Shown: piece after piece, positions 22,835-34,115 of the stretch | Numbering within the stretch: position 1 is the stretch's first letter | Layout of the letters: every line of letters starts with the position of its first letter | Assembly: GCF_047511655.1 (NCBI RefSeq) | Contig: NC_133390.1 | Coordinates: 89,039,583-89,103,582, forward strand | Source: Castor canadensis | Taxonomy: Eukaryota > Chordata > Mammalia > Rodentia > Castoridae | Length of the DNA: 64,000 nucleotides | Direction of reading: 5' to 3' | The notes under the pieces: model-generated | Seen by the model: only the letters and a program-made list of their open reading frames with translations | Told to the model about the DNA's origin: nothing | The model's database searches: none | Translations under genes and position numbers: made by a program

Positions 22835-23325
22835 AGTTTTTCATCTCTGTGACAAATATCTACTTAAAAGTATTTAAGAGCTTAGTTGGTTAAATTTTTA
22901 TTAATTAATTTAAATAATGAAGTTAAAAACCTTAGGCAACTTAAAGAGGGATTTATTTTGGCTTACAATTTCATAGGTTTCAATCTATGGTTGGCTGCTG
23001 AGTTGTCCCTGGGCTGTGGTGATGCAGAACATCAAGGCAAAGAATGTGGCAGAAAAGGGGGAACACACACACATAGTGAGAGAGAGAGAAGGAGAGAGAG
23101 AGAGAGAGAGAGAGAGAAAGAACTGGGCAGACTCCCTCTGACCAACATCTTTTAGCTAGGCCCCCACCTTCTATTTTTCACCACCTCCTAATAATTCTAT
23201 ATTATTTATCTACCAAGGGATTAATCTATTGATTAAAGATCCAGTTGCTTCCCAAAAGTCCATAAGCTGGCAACCAAGTTCCAATATGTGAGGAGATATT
23301 TCATATTCAAACCATATTAGATATC
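22835..23325 (-). mobile_element. LTR (MaLR-like layout), minus strand
   Basis: Plus-strand order: 'gttagtttttcatctctgtg', 'gggatttattttggcttaca', 'caatctatggttggctgctg', 'gtgatgcagaacatcaaggc', 'taggcccccaccttct', 'catattcaaaccatatta'. Read in reverse this is an LTR-like element with AATAAA near its end, and a related plus-strand copy is at 37542-37935. It contains an expanded CA/GA repeat (23050-23117). I cannot name the subfamily. Confidence 0.6.
23050..23117. repeat. (CA)n and (GA)n microsatellite inside an LTR
   Basis: Short CA run then a long GA run; strongly purine-biased on the plus strand. It lies where the LTR family normally has a short GA-rich part, so it looks like local expansion. 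Confidence 0.85.
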
Positions 23326-23614
23326 ACCCTCAAGGTCATCTTAGTATCCAATGTTGTTGTCCCAGTATTGGCCATCAGTTCTATATTCCAGCTGTCAAGA
23401 AGGAGGAAGTGGAAAAGAGCTTGCTTTCACCCATAAAGATACCTGTGAGTTTACATAATTGTTCCTTTCACTTCTGTTGGTCAAATTCGGTCAGATAGAC
23501 ATCCCTAGGTATAATGAAAATTATGAAAAGCAAACTTTATTCTAGATATCTGTGTTTTCACCTAAAATTTAGAGGCAGATACGTTTTGGGTAGCATCTAT
23601 CAATTTTTGCCATT

Positions 23615-23616
<2 letters not shown>

Positions 23617-23648
<32 letters not shown>
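23617..23648. repeat. (CA)n microsatellite
   Basis: About 16 uninterrupted CA units. Confidence 0.95.
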
Positions 23649-23650
<2 letters not shown>

Positions 23651-23750
23651 TTCAGGTAAAAAGGGCACAGTAAACAGTAATAATAGTGTAATAGTGTTAG
23701 GAAAAAATCTATAAAAATAATATGGAAGATCTTAACAAAACACTAAGGTT

Positions 23751-23926
23751 TTTTTAAAAATTTATTCATTCATTCACATGTGCATACATTGTTTGGGCCA
23801 TTTCTCCCCCTCCCTGCTCCCCCCCCAACCCCCCAACGCCCCCCCACCCCATCCCCTACCCTCTCCCTGTTCCTCCCACCTCCCCTTGCTTCCAGGCAAA
23901 ACCTGTTCTGCCCTCATCTCTAATTT
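23751..23926 (-). mobile_element. Extremely 5'-truncated young-type L1 tail
   Basis: On the plus strand a T-run is followed by 'ttcattcacatgtgcataca' and 'tttgggccatttctccc', then a C-rich tract to about 23870 and 'aaaacctgttctgccctcat'. This is the reverse of the tail shared by the L1s at 54.5, 58.0 and 62.8 kb. Flanks resemble a target-site duplication (23738-23750 versus 23927-23939, 'aaacacta' shared). The copy is only about 175 bp and is mostly the G-rich element (C-rich on this strand). Confidence 0.75.
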
Positions 23927-24179
23927 AAACACTAGGCTTTTTGTTTAAATTTTTGTATATGTTTAGAATAAGTAGGAAAAGAAGGTGACAGGCCTCCCTT
24001 GGAGAAAATTCTAACATTAATAGGTAATGGACAAATAGTAGAATTTTTTCCCTATTTTGTTTTTACCTCTTCCATCCAAAATAATTATTAAACTATAAGG
24101 AAAAGGACATGCTGATGAAGTGAAGTCCCAAACAGGATAGCACCTTGATTCTAGTCCCAGATTTGCCTGCCTTATCTCA

Positions 24180-24785
24180 GCAGCCTCCTTAACTGTTCTT
24201 CCCCCTATATGGCATGCATTTTCTGCCATCAATCCCCAATCTGGTAAAGAAGGCAACATTTTACTCCCACAAGGTATTTCTCCAAAAGTAAATCTTGTCA
24301 TTCCTCTGCTTAAGAACATTTTTCTTAATTCTCCATAATTTATAGGTTTAGATTCAGGCTTCTTACCATAGCACACAAGGCCCTACATGGTATGCTTTAC
24401 AGTTTTCTTCATCTTATATTTGTTCCCTTCATGCTTTTGAGTCCCAGCTTTCCAAAATTCTCATTGTTTCCTGAACATTGAATTTATTAATTCTTTGATG
24501 CAAGTGCTCCTTTTTGCTTGGGGAATTCATAGATGGTCTTTAAAACCCAACTCACACATTTCTACTTTTTAAAAACTATGCAAGTGTGGATAGTTTCTCC
24601 TCTGTATTCTCATAGTGTTCTGTACATATGTCTGTGACAGTACTTGTCATGTTGTAAATAAATATGCGTTTATCTATATAATCTGTTTCCCCGCTAAACT
24701 CCAAGTTCCCTCAGGGAAACAATTTAAAATATTTTGCTCAGCACTTTGTGAATGTTCAGAATGTTTGTTGACTGATTGATGAGAG
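24180..24785 (+). mobile_element. LINE-2 3' portion to terminus
   Basis: L2 order: 'cttgtcattcctctgcttaa', 'cacaaggccctacatggtat', 'gtgacagtacttgtcatgtt', 'cagcactttgtgaatgttca' and the terminal 'aatgtttgttgactgattga'. The 119-codon minus-strand open frame across its start is a by-product, not a gene. Confidence 0.85.
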
Positions 24786-26319
24786 CATGCAGATGGTCTA
24801 ATTCAATTCAAATCTTTAGGGTCAAATGAAACACATACATGCTAGAGTAGTAAAACAATTCCATCTGTGATTTAGGAGCTATTGCTAGGTATTTTGGAGG
24901 AATTTTGGATTAGTAAAAGTGTTAAGAAACTGAACATAGACAATGTCCCAATTTTCCTAATGGGTGTGAGAGTAGATCTAAGAAATCATAGACTCTCAAG
25001 CTTGAGGTCACACATATGTAGAACAGATTATTAAACAGATGGCTTGTGGGAACTTCAGGAAAAGAAAGCACTGAAAACTGTATTTCTATTGTTGTATTTT
25101 AACTCTGCCTACTTCCATGAAGGATTAGAGGCATGTTGATTTCTAGGAACCTGTAAAAGTTTGCTTAGGACAAGTAAAATTCTGTCCTTATTTTTCTTAA
25201 AACATATTGAAAATTTGTGGCTGTGTATTCTGGAAGGCATTTGACGATGTCTCACATACACTCTCAGTTGTGGTCTTGTGAGAGTCAGATTTTTGGTATA
25301 TTGTGTATTGAAAACTGTAAAATACTGTACTAGGCTTTCCCTAATTTTATTCATTTGCTAAGCATCTTCATATTTCATGGCATATTTATATAGCACTTGT
25401 AGTTCTGTATACTTAAAATTTTTCTTTCAATCAACTCATTGTTTTTATTTAGATAAACTTAGCCTCACCTTCAATAAAATATCTGTAAGATCAAAGGTTT
25501 ATAGTGTACTGGTAATTTATTTTCTAATGCACACTATATTAAATGCATAACTCTAAACAAAGAATTCTGGTCCATCCAAAATCTTGCAAATCACCACTGT
25601 ATAAACTTCATAACTTTTTATGTTATAATCCTTATGTAAAACATAGAGGAATTTAGGCTAGTTGAAAATATCAAGGAGATTTTTTTATCTATTGTAGTGT
25701 TGCATGGTATGCCAAGGTAATTGATTAATGGGTTCATATTGACTTGGAAGTCTTTGACCAAATTGCAGGAATGTGACTATGTCCTGACCTGCTTGACGTT
25801 TTTATTAGTGACCCAAAGACATAGGAGATGAATGTGTTCAATTTGAAGTGACCTATACATAGATAATATAGTGCATGACAGAATGGATTCAAGTAATTTT
25901 TGACAGGTTTGGGTTGCAGGTAAAAAAATAGGAACATTATGGAAATTAATGTAGAGTATACACAATTAAGACAACTAGGTGTTCAAATATAGAAAGGAGA
26001 TTTGGCAAAAACTGTGTTTAAACTGTCTGTAAACTAATTAGGAGCCAACAGTTAGATGCAGATGTGCTAGGAAATAAATACAAACTTAGGTTCCAGGTGA
26101 TACGCTTAAGAAAGTGCTTTGAAACTGAAGCAGCCAATTTAAAAGTTAAATGTTCTGTGGTTAATTAGGCTGATCATTTTATATCTTGAGTCTTGTGTTA
26201 AGTTCTAGGATATCATCCAGGAAAATTAAAGAGCTGTAGATCCTGTCATATGAGAAACGTAGGAACAGATCATGCCAAGTTTAAAGAAAATAATTCTAAG
26301 GCAATATATATATTTTTGA
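24786..26319. other. No recognisable feature
   Basis: AT-rich, unique-looking. Minus-strand frames of 81 codons or fewer have no recognisable domains. Confidence 0.5.
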
Positions 26320-26345
26320 TATATATTGATATATATCAATATATA
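26320..26345. repeat. Perfect 26-bp AT palindrome
   Basis: The sequence is its own reverse complement over 26 bases, centred between 26332 and 26333, and built on 'attgatatatatcaat'. Confidence 0.9.
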
Positions 26346-26879
26346 ACTTTTATATATCAATTTAACTGGACTAAGTGATGCTCAAATAGCTGGTAAAATA
26401 TTATTTTGGTGTGTAGGTAAAAGGGTGTTTCCAGCAGAGATGAACATTTGAATCAGTGGACGAATAAAGAAGATGTTCCTTACCAATGTGGGTGGGCATC
26501 GATCAATCTGTTGAGCGTCTGAATAGAACAAAATGTGGTGAAAGGGTGAATATTGTAGTCTGCCTGATGGAGACATCCATCTTCTGCCCTCAATATTGGT
26601 GTTTTGTTTCCCAGGAGTTCAGATTCAGAATGAACTTTACCACTTGCAGAGATCTCTCTCCATTGTTATAGATAGATACCGATATTTCCTGTGATTCTAT
26701 TTACCTGGAGATCCCTGACATCTCCTGGGACACAAGACTTTTCAAATACAATGTTTGAAAAGCTTTAAATGTAGAAGAATTTTATTTTTTTCTATGTAGT
26801 CTTAATAAGCAGATTTATTATAACAAAAATCCCTACAGGGAATGGTGAAGTTGCTAGACTTTCTATGTGGTAGTGTTAG

Positions 26880-26880
<1 letters not shown>
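26346..26880. other. No recognisable feature
   Basis: Unique-looking; nothing supported. Confidence 0.5.

Positions 26881-26882
<2 letters not shown>

Positions 26883-26914
<32 letters not shown>
26883..26914. repeat. (TG)n microsatellite
   Basis: TG run of about 16 units. Confidence 0.95.
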
Positions 26915-26917
<3 letters not shown>

Positions 26918-27324
26918 AAACTGGCAGAAAACAGCTCCTTTAATTTATTCATATGTGTTACTTTAATTTTTATAATGATCACATGTCATCAGAAAAGATA
27001 AATGCTTCCATTTTAAAAAAAAGGGAAGAGAGTGGTGGGAAAAGACTCTTGGTTTCTGTCACTTAAAACTCACATGCTTTTGCCTGAATACTTAACTTCT
27101 CTAATCCTGAAATTCCTCTAAACAATAGAGGTAATACTTTCTGTGGTGGCTAATTTTAAGGTTAAATTAATATTATAAATGGAAATTTCTGACACAGTAG
27201 AGATTCAGTTTGTGTAGTTTTCTTTTCCTTGTATTTGGTTTTGAATTCATTATTGGAAAGGACAGTCAAAAATTAATAAGAAGCCAGAAATTCAACCCTT
27301 ATTTTATTGACTTATTTACTTTTG
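26915..27324. other. No recognisable feature
   Basis: AT-rich, unique-looking. Confidence 0.5.
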
Positions 27325-27415
27325 GAGATTAACTATGTTATCTTGAACTCCTGGACTCAAGTGTCAGCTTCCCTAGTAGCTGGGACCACAGGCATGCACC
27401 ACTACAACTGGCCAA
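27325..27415 (-). mobile_element. B1/Alu-like SINE monomer, minus strand
   Basis: Reversed 7SL signature 'ctgggaccacaggcatgcac' preceded by 'cttgaactcctggactcaag'. Partial. Confidence 0.8.
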
Positions 27416-29574
27416 CCAGAAGTTTAGATTTCTAACAGCTCTGTCTTAACTTGTGATATAGAAGTTGTATGGTATGGGAAAAATAATATGCAGGAAACCC
27501 TTAAGACCTCTTTTTTTTGTCACTAGTGGGAACCCTCATAGCTAATTTTAATGTTATAATCTTCACAGGTATGTCCAGTTTTAACTACCTTCTTACTTGC
27601 CAATCACTGAGCAATGAATACACAGGCCACATGGCCTATTCAATTAGTTCCAAGATGGATAAAATCATCAAATCATTCATTTCACAGCCCTGTTTATTGA
27701 CTTTTCATGATAATTAGATTAGACAGTTGTTTAAAGATCCGATTCACTGCTTTACAAATTGACCCTCAAATAACTTTGTGTTTTCATCTAAGTCAAGTAA
27801 ACACACTTGAAGCTTTTGGATAGGTTAGTACCATGATGTTCACAGATTTAACAAATGTGGTATGGAAAATCAAAGATGGGAGATCTCAATCATTATCATT
27901 CAACCGAAGCCAAAAAAATGCCTGGCATTTCATTAGAAATCACTTCATGTCAGAACTCTTATACTCCATGCTTAAGAAGCTTATATCATTTTCCAAAAAA
28001 TATTATTCTGCTACCTAGATATACTGCCACCAGGTGACAATAGCTACTATTACTGTTAGTTCTAAAAGGCAGGCTTAAATTCCAAAACTCTTCTCTAGGA
28101 TTTCTAAGTCATAATGCTCTTCTTTTGCCCCTGTGATTTAAAAACTCATAATTTTCTATGTATTTTTACTTTACATAAAACAAAATCCTTTTGAGCGGGT
28201 GGGCTCAAATAATGTGACCACTAGTAAAGATGATAATTTGGGGGGGGATGTAAAGATAGATAAATGCTTTAGGAACTATCCATTACCTTTATTATTAACT
28301 TTGCCATGAACCCACAAAAAAATTGAAATCAAAGTACTTCCAAGAAGCCATGTTCCCTCTTTGGGATGTCTTGGCCTCAGTATTTGGTTTCTCTCAGTAA
28401 CCAATTGATCACTGCCTTAGGAACAGGTAGTTCATTGGTCTTTTCTCTTCTCCCTTCTCTAGTCTATTTATGCTAGATCACAACAGAGATTTGATTTTCT
28501 CTTTTTTTGGAAAGATTCTGAATTCTTTTATTTTTTTTGACGCATGCTAATAGAAAACTATAAACCACATTACTTTCTAAAAATTAGCCAAATGAGTCAT
28601 AAGTAACCTATATCTGTCATCCATCGTAGATTTTTTATTTAAATCTTAGTCTAAATTTTCTTTACAATTTCCAGAAAATGTATTTGCTTTACCAAAGATG
28701 GATTATATTAATTCCCATTAATTTCAGTAATGAAAGCAGATAAAAATTTCTTGGGAATACTGACTTTAATTTTCAAAATTCACTTGTCAGTATCAATAAT
28801 CTTCACATTGCTACAGGTAGGGAAGGGAAAGAGGATGAAATAATGGAGAGTGTGGTGGTCCAAGCACTGCATTTTCTTTTATAGTAACTAAGACAAATTG
28901 TTTGACATTTACAAAATGTTTTAGAATATTAACTGTAAATATATTTTTAAAGTATTCACTAAAACTGGTTATGCAAGTTGTTTGGTGCTTGTCTGTTGCT
29001 CAAGCAACAAAATGACCTCAATCCACTCAGGGTTCCTCACAGTGTCTTACTGTTTTTGAGCAAGGAAAAATTGCTTGAGGCTAGTCTTTACAAAAATGGA
29101 GAAAGAATTGTAGGTAGAGGAGGAAAGTCTCTATGTGTTTAACTGACCACTCCACCAGTTACAAGAAAGATTTCTTTTCACTTAGTAGTGCTAGCCATCA
29201 AGGAGGAAATAAGAAGTGCAGAATAAGCCTTAGGAAAGGTGAAAGATAAAAAATACATATATATCTTATACATAAAATATACTTATGTATAAAATGAACA
29301 GTGCTTATACAGTTTGCACATGGCTGTAAGAGCTATTTAGGGGAAGAAAAGATCATTTAGATTAGGAAGTTATTACAGAGGCCAACAGGAGAAACTCTTT
29401 ATATAAATAACATTGCATGTGGCATTCATATTCTGAAAGTAAATTCCCTTTTATTGGTCAATGGAGTTAAAATGATTTCCAAAGCATTTCTTTAGTACAT
29501 GGTGAAACTTTTTGATTCTATTTTTTTCTTTTAAAAAGAAAAATAAAGAATGCTAGTTTTAAAATTTATTTTGT
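27416..29574. other. No recognisable feature
   Basis: Over 2 kb of AT-rich, unique-looking sequence. Frames of 66 codons or fewer. No RNA gene or named repeat recognised. Confidence 0.5.
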
Positions 29575-29848
29575 TTTATTTTTCTGCTTAAACAAAAGAA
29601 ATATATTGTCTCACAGTTCTGCAGGCTAAAAGTCCAATATCAAGGTATCAGCAGAGTTGCTTCCTCCTAAGGGCTATGAGGAGGGATAAGCTGTTCCATG
29701 CCTCTCTCCTGGCTTCTGGGGGTTTTCTGGCAATCTTTGGCATTTTGTATTCTTAATCTCTGCTGTATCACACCTCCTTTGCCTCATCTTCATGTGGTAT
29801 TCTCTCCATGTGCATGCATCAGGATTGCTGATTTTCTTTTACTCAAAA
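29575..29848 (-). mobile_element. MaLR/MLT1-like LTR part, minus strand
   Basis: 'tctcacagttctgcaggcta', 'aaagtccaatatcaaggtat' and 'cagcagagttgcttcctcct' are the antisense 3' part of an MLT1-type LTR. The copy stops where the L1 at 29858 begins. Confidence 0.65.
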
Positions 29849-29857
29849 CATGTCTAA

Positions 29858-31788
29858 TGTTCAATGTAATCCCCATCAAAATTCCAATGACATTCATCAC
29901 AGAGATTGAAAAATCAACTCTAAAATTCATTTGGAGGCACAAGAGACCTCATATAGCCAAGGCAATTCAAAGCAAAAAAGAGCAACGCTGGAGGTATCCC
30001 AAACTGTACTACAGAGCTATCGCAATAAAAACAGCATGATACTGGCACAAAAACAGACATGAAGATCAATGGAACAGAATAGATGACCCAGACATGAATC
30101 CATGCAGCTACACCCACATGATTTTTGACAAAAGCACCCAAAACATACAATGGAGAAAACACAGCCTCTTCAACAAATATTGCTAGGAAAACTGTATATA
30201 TGCATGCATAAAACTGAAACTAGATCCATATCTTTCACCCTGTAAAATATCAACTCAAAGTGGATTAAGGACCTAATATAAGACCTGAAACTTTGAAGCT
30301 AGTGTAGGAAAGAACAGGGAATACATTAGAAATAACAGACATAGGCAATGACTTCTCAAATAAAACTCAAATAGCTCAGCAACTAACAGAGAGGATTGAT
30401 AAATGGGACTACATGAAACTAAAAAGCTTCTGCACAGCAAAAGAAATGGTCACCAGATTGAAGAGGCTGCCCACAGAATGGGAGAAAATCTTTGCCAGCT
30501 ATATATCTGACAAGAGATTAATAACTAGAATATATAGGGAGCTCATAAGATTAAACTCCCCAAAAATCAATGACCCAATGAAGAAATGGGCAAATGACTG
30601 AACAGAGCTTTTTCAGAGAAGAAGTCCAAATGGCCAAAAACACATGAAGAAATGCTCACAATCCCTTGCCATAAAGGAAATGTAAATCAAAACCATGTTA
30701 AGATTCTACCTCACTCCTGTTAGAATGGCTATCATCAAGACCACAAACAATAAAAAATGCTGGCAAGGATGTGGGGAAAAACGAACCATCATATACTGTT
30801 GGTAGGCATGTAAATTAGTATAACCACTATGGAAAATTGTATGGAGGATACTCAAAAAACTAAAAATAGAATGGCTCCATGATCCAGTGATACCTCTTCT
30901 AGGGATATACCCAAAAGAATGAAAGTCAGGTTACAAGAAAGGCACCTGCACACCGGTGTTTATTGCAGCATTATTCACAATAACTAAGCTATGGAAACAG
31001 CCAAGATGCCCCGCAACTGATGAATGGATTAAGAAAATGTGGCATTTATACACAATGGAATTTTACTTAGCCACAAAGAAGAATGAAATTTTGTCGTTTG
31101 CAGGTAAATAGATAGAACTGGAGAACATAATCTTATGTAAAATTGGCCATGTTCAGAAGGCCAAAAGCTGCATGTTTTCCTCTCTTATGTGGAATATAGA
31201 CCTAATAAAAATGCAGCATTATAATGAAAAACAAGCCATCCTAAGGAGAGGTCACATAAGGGGAAGGTAAAAGAAGGAAGCTAAGAAGGTAAATAAGTTC
31301 ATGTGCTCGCTATACAAGAATGAATATAGAATTTTTAAACCTGTTGAAACCATCTTAAGAGGACTCTGGTAGAAAGGAGAAAAATAGAGGGGCTGAATCA
31401 GTTAGGGTTATACTACATATATACATGGAACTACCACAATTAAACTCCCTGTATAGCCATCTTAAACAAAAAAAATCTTTTTTCTTTTTTTCAAAAACAG
31501 AGTAGGAAGGTAAAATGGGTTCTGTCTAGGGTTGGTCCCAGTGGGAACCACTGGGGGAGGATATAAAGAAAGTACACAGAAGAGTGAACATGGTGGGAAT
31601 ATCATGTACTCATGTATGAAAATATAAAAAATTAGACCTGTTGAAACTATTTCAGAAATGGGGGGAAGAGAATAAAAAAGAATGATAGAGGAGGGTGAAT
31701 TCAACTGTGACATATTGTAAGAACTTTTGTAAATGTCACAATGTACCCTCAGTACAACAATAAAATAATTTTTTTTTTTAAAAAAACC
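29858..31788 (+). mobile_element. 5'-truncated L1 (ORF2 C-terminal third and 3' UTR)
   Basis: Starts in ORF2 at the segment encoding the [16 protein letters not shown] block and runs through the C-terminal region ('ctacactgttgg'-like, 'cccaaaagaatgaaagtcag', 'ttattgcagcattattcaca') into a 3' UTR and an A-rich tail. ORF2 is broken by stops and frameshifts; the longest intact piece is about 113 codons and includes upstream non-L1 sequence. The flanks share 'catgtctaa' (29849-29857 and 31789-31797), a probable target-site duplication. The 3' UTR ends like the outer L1 at 58786-62992 ('caatgtaccctcagtacaac'). Confidence 0.9.
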
Positions 31789-31797
31789 CATGTCTAA

Positions 31798-32574
31798 ATT
31801 GGCAAAAAGAGCTATTGACATGGAATGGAGGAAAGAAGAATTAACAGGAAATATGAAAATCTAGATTCTCGTCTAAGTACAACCTTAAGAAACATTAATT
31901 TATCAGCTTCTCTTTCTCCATTGGCAATGGATGGAATGTTAATGGATGCCTTGCCTTCCTCTTTGGGTTCCAAAGAGAATCACTTGTGAATATGGAGAAA
32001 TAGCTCACCATAACAGCCACTATCAAGCACACTTGTTCCAGGAAGTGGCCAGCCTCAGAAAATCCTCTGCTTCAAACATCAAATACTCCATCATCATTCT
32101 GAAATATTCCCAAACTCTAATTGCCATTTTACAGTCAATCAAGAATTAGAAATTCATTTGAAGACTGATTAAAACCCTCCCCTACTTCTAAAACTTCCAC
32201 CACAATAGGACACTTGCCAATCAGAGGTTTTCTAAAATTTTGAACCCTGATGAAACAAAATAGGTTACTTTGCTGCAATTTTATGAATAACATCTTTTAT
32301 TAGTTTTGTTTTGGACTTATGTTTGCCTGTGATAAGATGGTATGTCAGTACAATAAATGTGTTATATAAATGTATGACTGTTGCTTTAGAATTTTACCTT
32401 TGTTATAGGAGAAATTAAGCAAAAATTTAAGGAATCAAACAGAGTTCATTTCGGAGAAACAAATGATAAGAAAATAGCTGTTTTACGATTCAGAATCCAG
32501 GCTAATTATATTTCATATGTGCCATAATTTCTAAGTGCATTGTTATATTATTTTAGAGACAATAGAGTATTTCT
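31798..32574. other. No recognisable feature
   Basis: Unique-looking sequence; a 67-codon frame has no domain. Confidence 0.5.
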
Positions 32575-32790
32575 GAAAGCTGACTACCTAGCTTTGATCA
32601 CTACTTACAAGCTCTATGACCTAGGGCAAGTTACTTAGCAAATGCTAACATTTAGCAAGCACTTACTGAAAGACATTGTGATAAACATTCTATGTGCATT
32701 ATTTAATTAAATCCTCATTGAGGTAGATATTATTATCATTCTTGTGTTAGACAGATTTGGAAAGGCAAATAATTTGTCCCCAAGATCACA
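32575..32790 (+). mobile_element. MIR SINE (possibly two abutting pieces)
   Basis: 'ctatgacctagggcaagtta' is the MIR 5' to core block. It is followed by 'agcaagcacttactgaaaga', 'attaaatcctcattgaggta' and 'ccccaagatcacacatcagc'. The order implies two MIR pieces or a rearranged one. Confidence 0.75.
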
Positions 32791-34004
32791 CATCAGCAGT
32801 TTTCACATCAACAAATCAAGAGCTGTTAATAAAATGTAGATCAAAATGTTGTTAAAATGATTACATGAGCAAAGCACACAAAGTCTGTTTTGCAAATTGT
32901 CTGATATATGGGCAGCATTCAGGAAATGTTTATTATAATTATTTTTGTCACTATTATAAGGGGAGAATAATTGTCTACATTATTAAGGTCAAGAGACTTC
33001 AACTAACCTTAAAAAGCAAACCAAAGCATAATACTGAAAAGGATGAATGACATTAGTATCTTTGAAATAGAGACCGTTAGATTAGCCAGAGAAAAAGTTC
33101 TTTTTTGGATAAAGAACTAAAATGCTCTTCACTTAAAAACTCGTCATTGACACAGAAGAATGTCAAGGAGAAAAAGGTATCAATCAGTCAGTTCTGGTAG
33201 GAGGTAGGTAGGCAGCTATAAAACAAAGGAAATAAACTATCAGAGTTGTGATAGTACACTCCAGAAGGAATGAGCTAAGGGAAGGGTCATTACCTACACA
33301 TGAGCTATTGCTATTCTAGAATTACTCCATTTGAATGGCCAACATTTCAAGTTATGAGATACTTGTATTCCATCATACTTATGTCGCAATATTTGAAATG
33401 CTAGAAGTTATAGATAAGGGAGCATTTTGAAAATTTGGGGGAAATGGTTGTTGTCTCTAGACTGTACTTTACCTACAGTCTAGAGACTTGTCAGTGAAGT
33501 AATGTAGAAAGATTTGGAACACTGCTTATGATTAAAAACCTCAGGAGGAGTGGTGTTATGAGCATACTTCAGAAGCTAAGGAGGCCTCTGAGGCAGAGAA
33601 AGAAAAAAGCAAGAGGAGGAGAAGGAGGTGGAAATGGATAGCAAAGACAAATCGAGCTTAGTTTGTAATCTTTTTTCATTCCAATCTCATTTGTTGTAGT
33701 AAAAATAAAAATAAAGTTTATTAGGAAAGGAATTTTGTGTAACAGGATAAAAATGGGGAGAAATGAAAAACAAAGGGGGACACATTTCCTGTTCTTCATG
33801 CAGGAAATGAGAGTAGGGACTCTCCAGCTCCAATTTTTAACAATCTCCAGAAAAAAAACACTGATTAATTGGGGTAAGCACTTTATGTGCCAGGCATTGT
33901 GAGACCCATGGGACTTTTAGGCCAGGTAGGAGAGGACCAAGATCATAGCAGGCCAATGAATGAGCTGCTTTGAGGCTCCTATGGTCAGTATCCTTCATAA
34001 CAGT
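32791..34004. other. No gene; contains a perfect hairpin
   Basis: Unique-looking DNA; the inverted repeat at 33453-33487 is listed separately. A short MIR-like phrase ('tttatgtgccaggcattgtg') at about 33881-33900 may be a tiny relic. Confidence 0.5.
33453..33487. repeat. Perfect 14-bp inverted repeat, 7-nt loop
   Basis: Left arm 'gtctctagactgta' (33453-33466), loop 'ctttacc', right arm is the exact reverse complement (33474-33487). It lies outside any recognised repeat. It is too short for a microRNA precursor and has no terminator role in a mammal. Confidence 0.95.
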
Positions 34005-34115
34005 TGCCTACTAATTTAACCTCTGGGCCTCAGTTACTTTACTTGTAAAATGAAGATGTTGAACTATATAATTTCTGGGGAACTTCACAGCATTAAAGTG
34101 TTATGATTCTTTTTG
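34005..34115 (+). mobile_element. MIR-like fragment
   Basis: 'aacctctgggcctcagttac' and 'ttgtaaaatgaagatgttga' match the MIR central block ('cctcagtttcctcatctgta'-like). Confidence 0.6.

Noticed and set aside
24017..24376. 119-codon minus-strand open frame
   Set aside because: It overlaps a plus-strand L2 copy and has no domain or coding signature.
31462..31821. 119-codon minus-strand open frame
   Set aside because: It is antisense to an L1 3' UTR and its A-rich tail; its Lys/Phe-rich ends come from the tail.
33453..33487. microRNA precursor
   Set aside because: The stem is only 14 bp, too short for a typical precursor, and no extended pairing continues beyond it.
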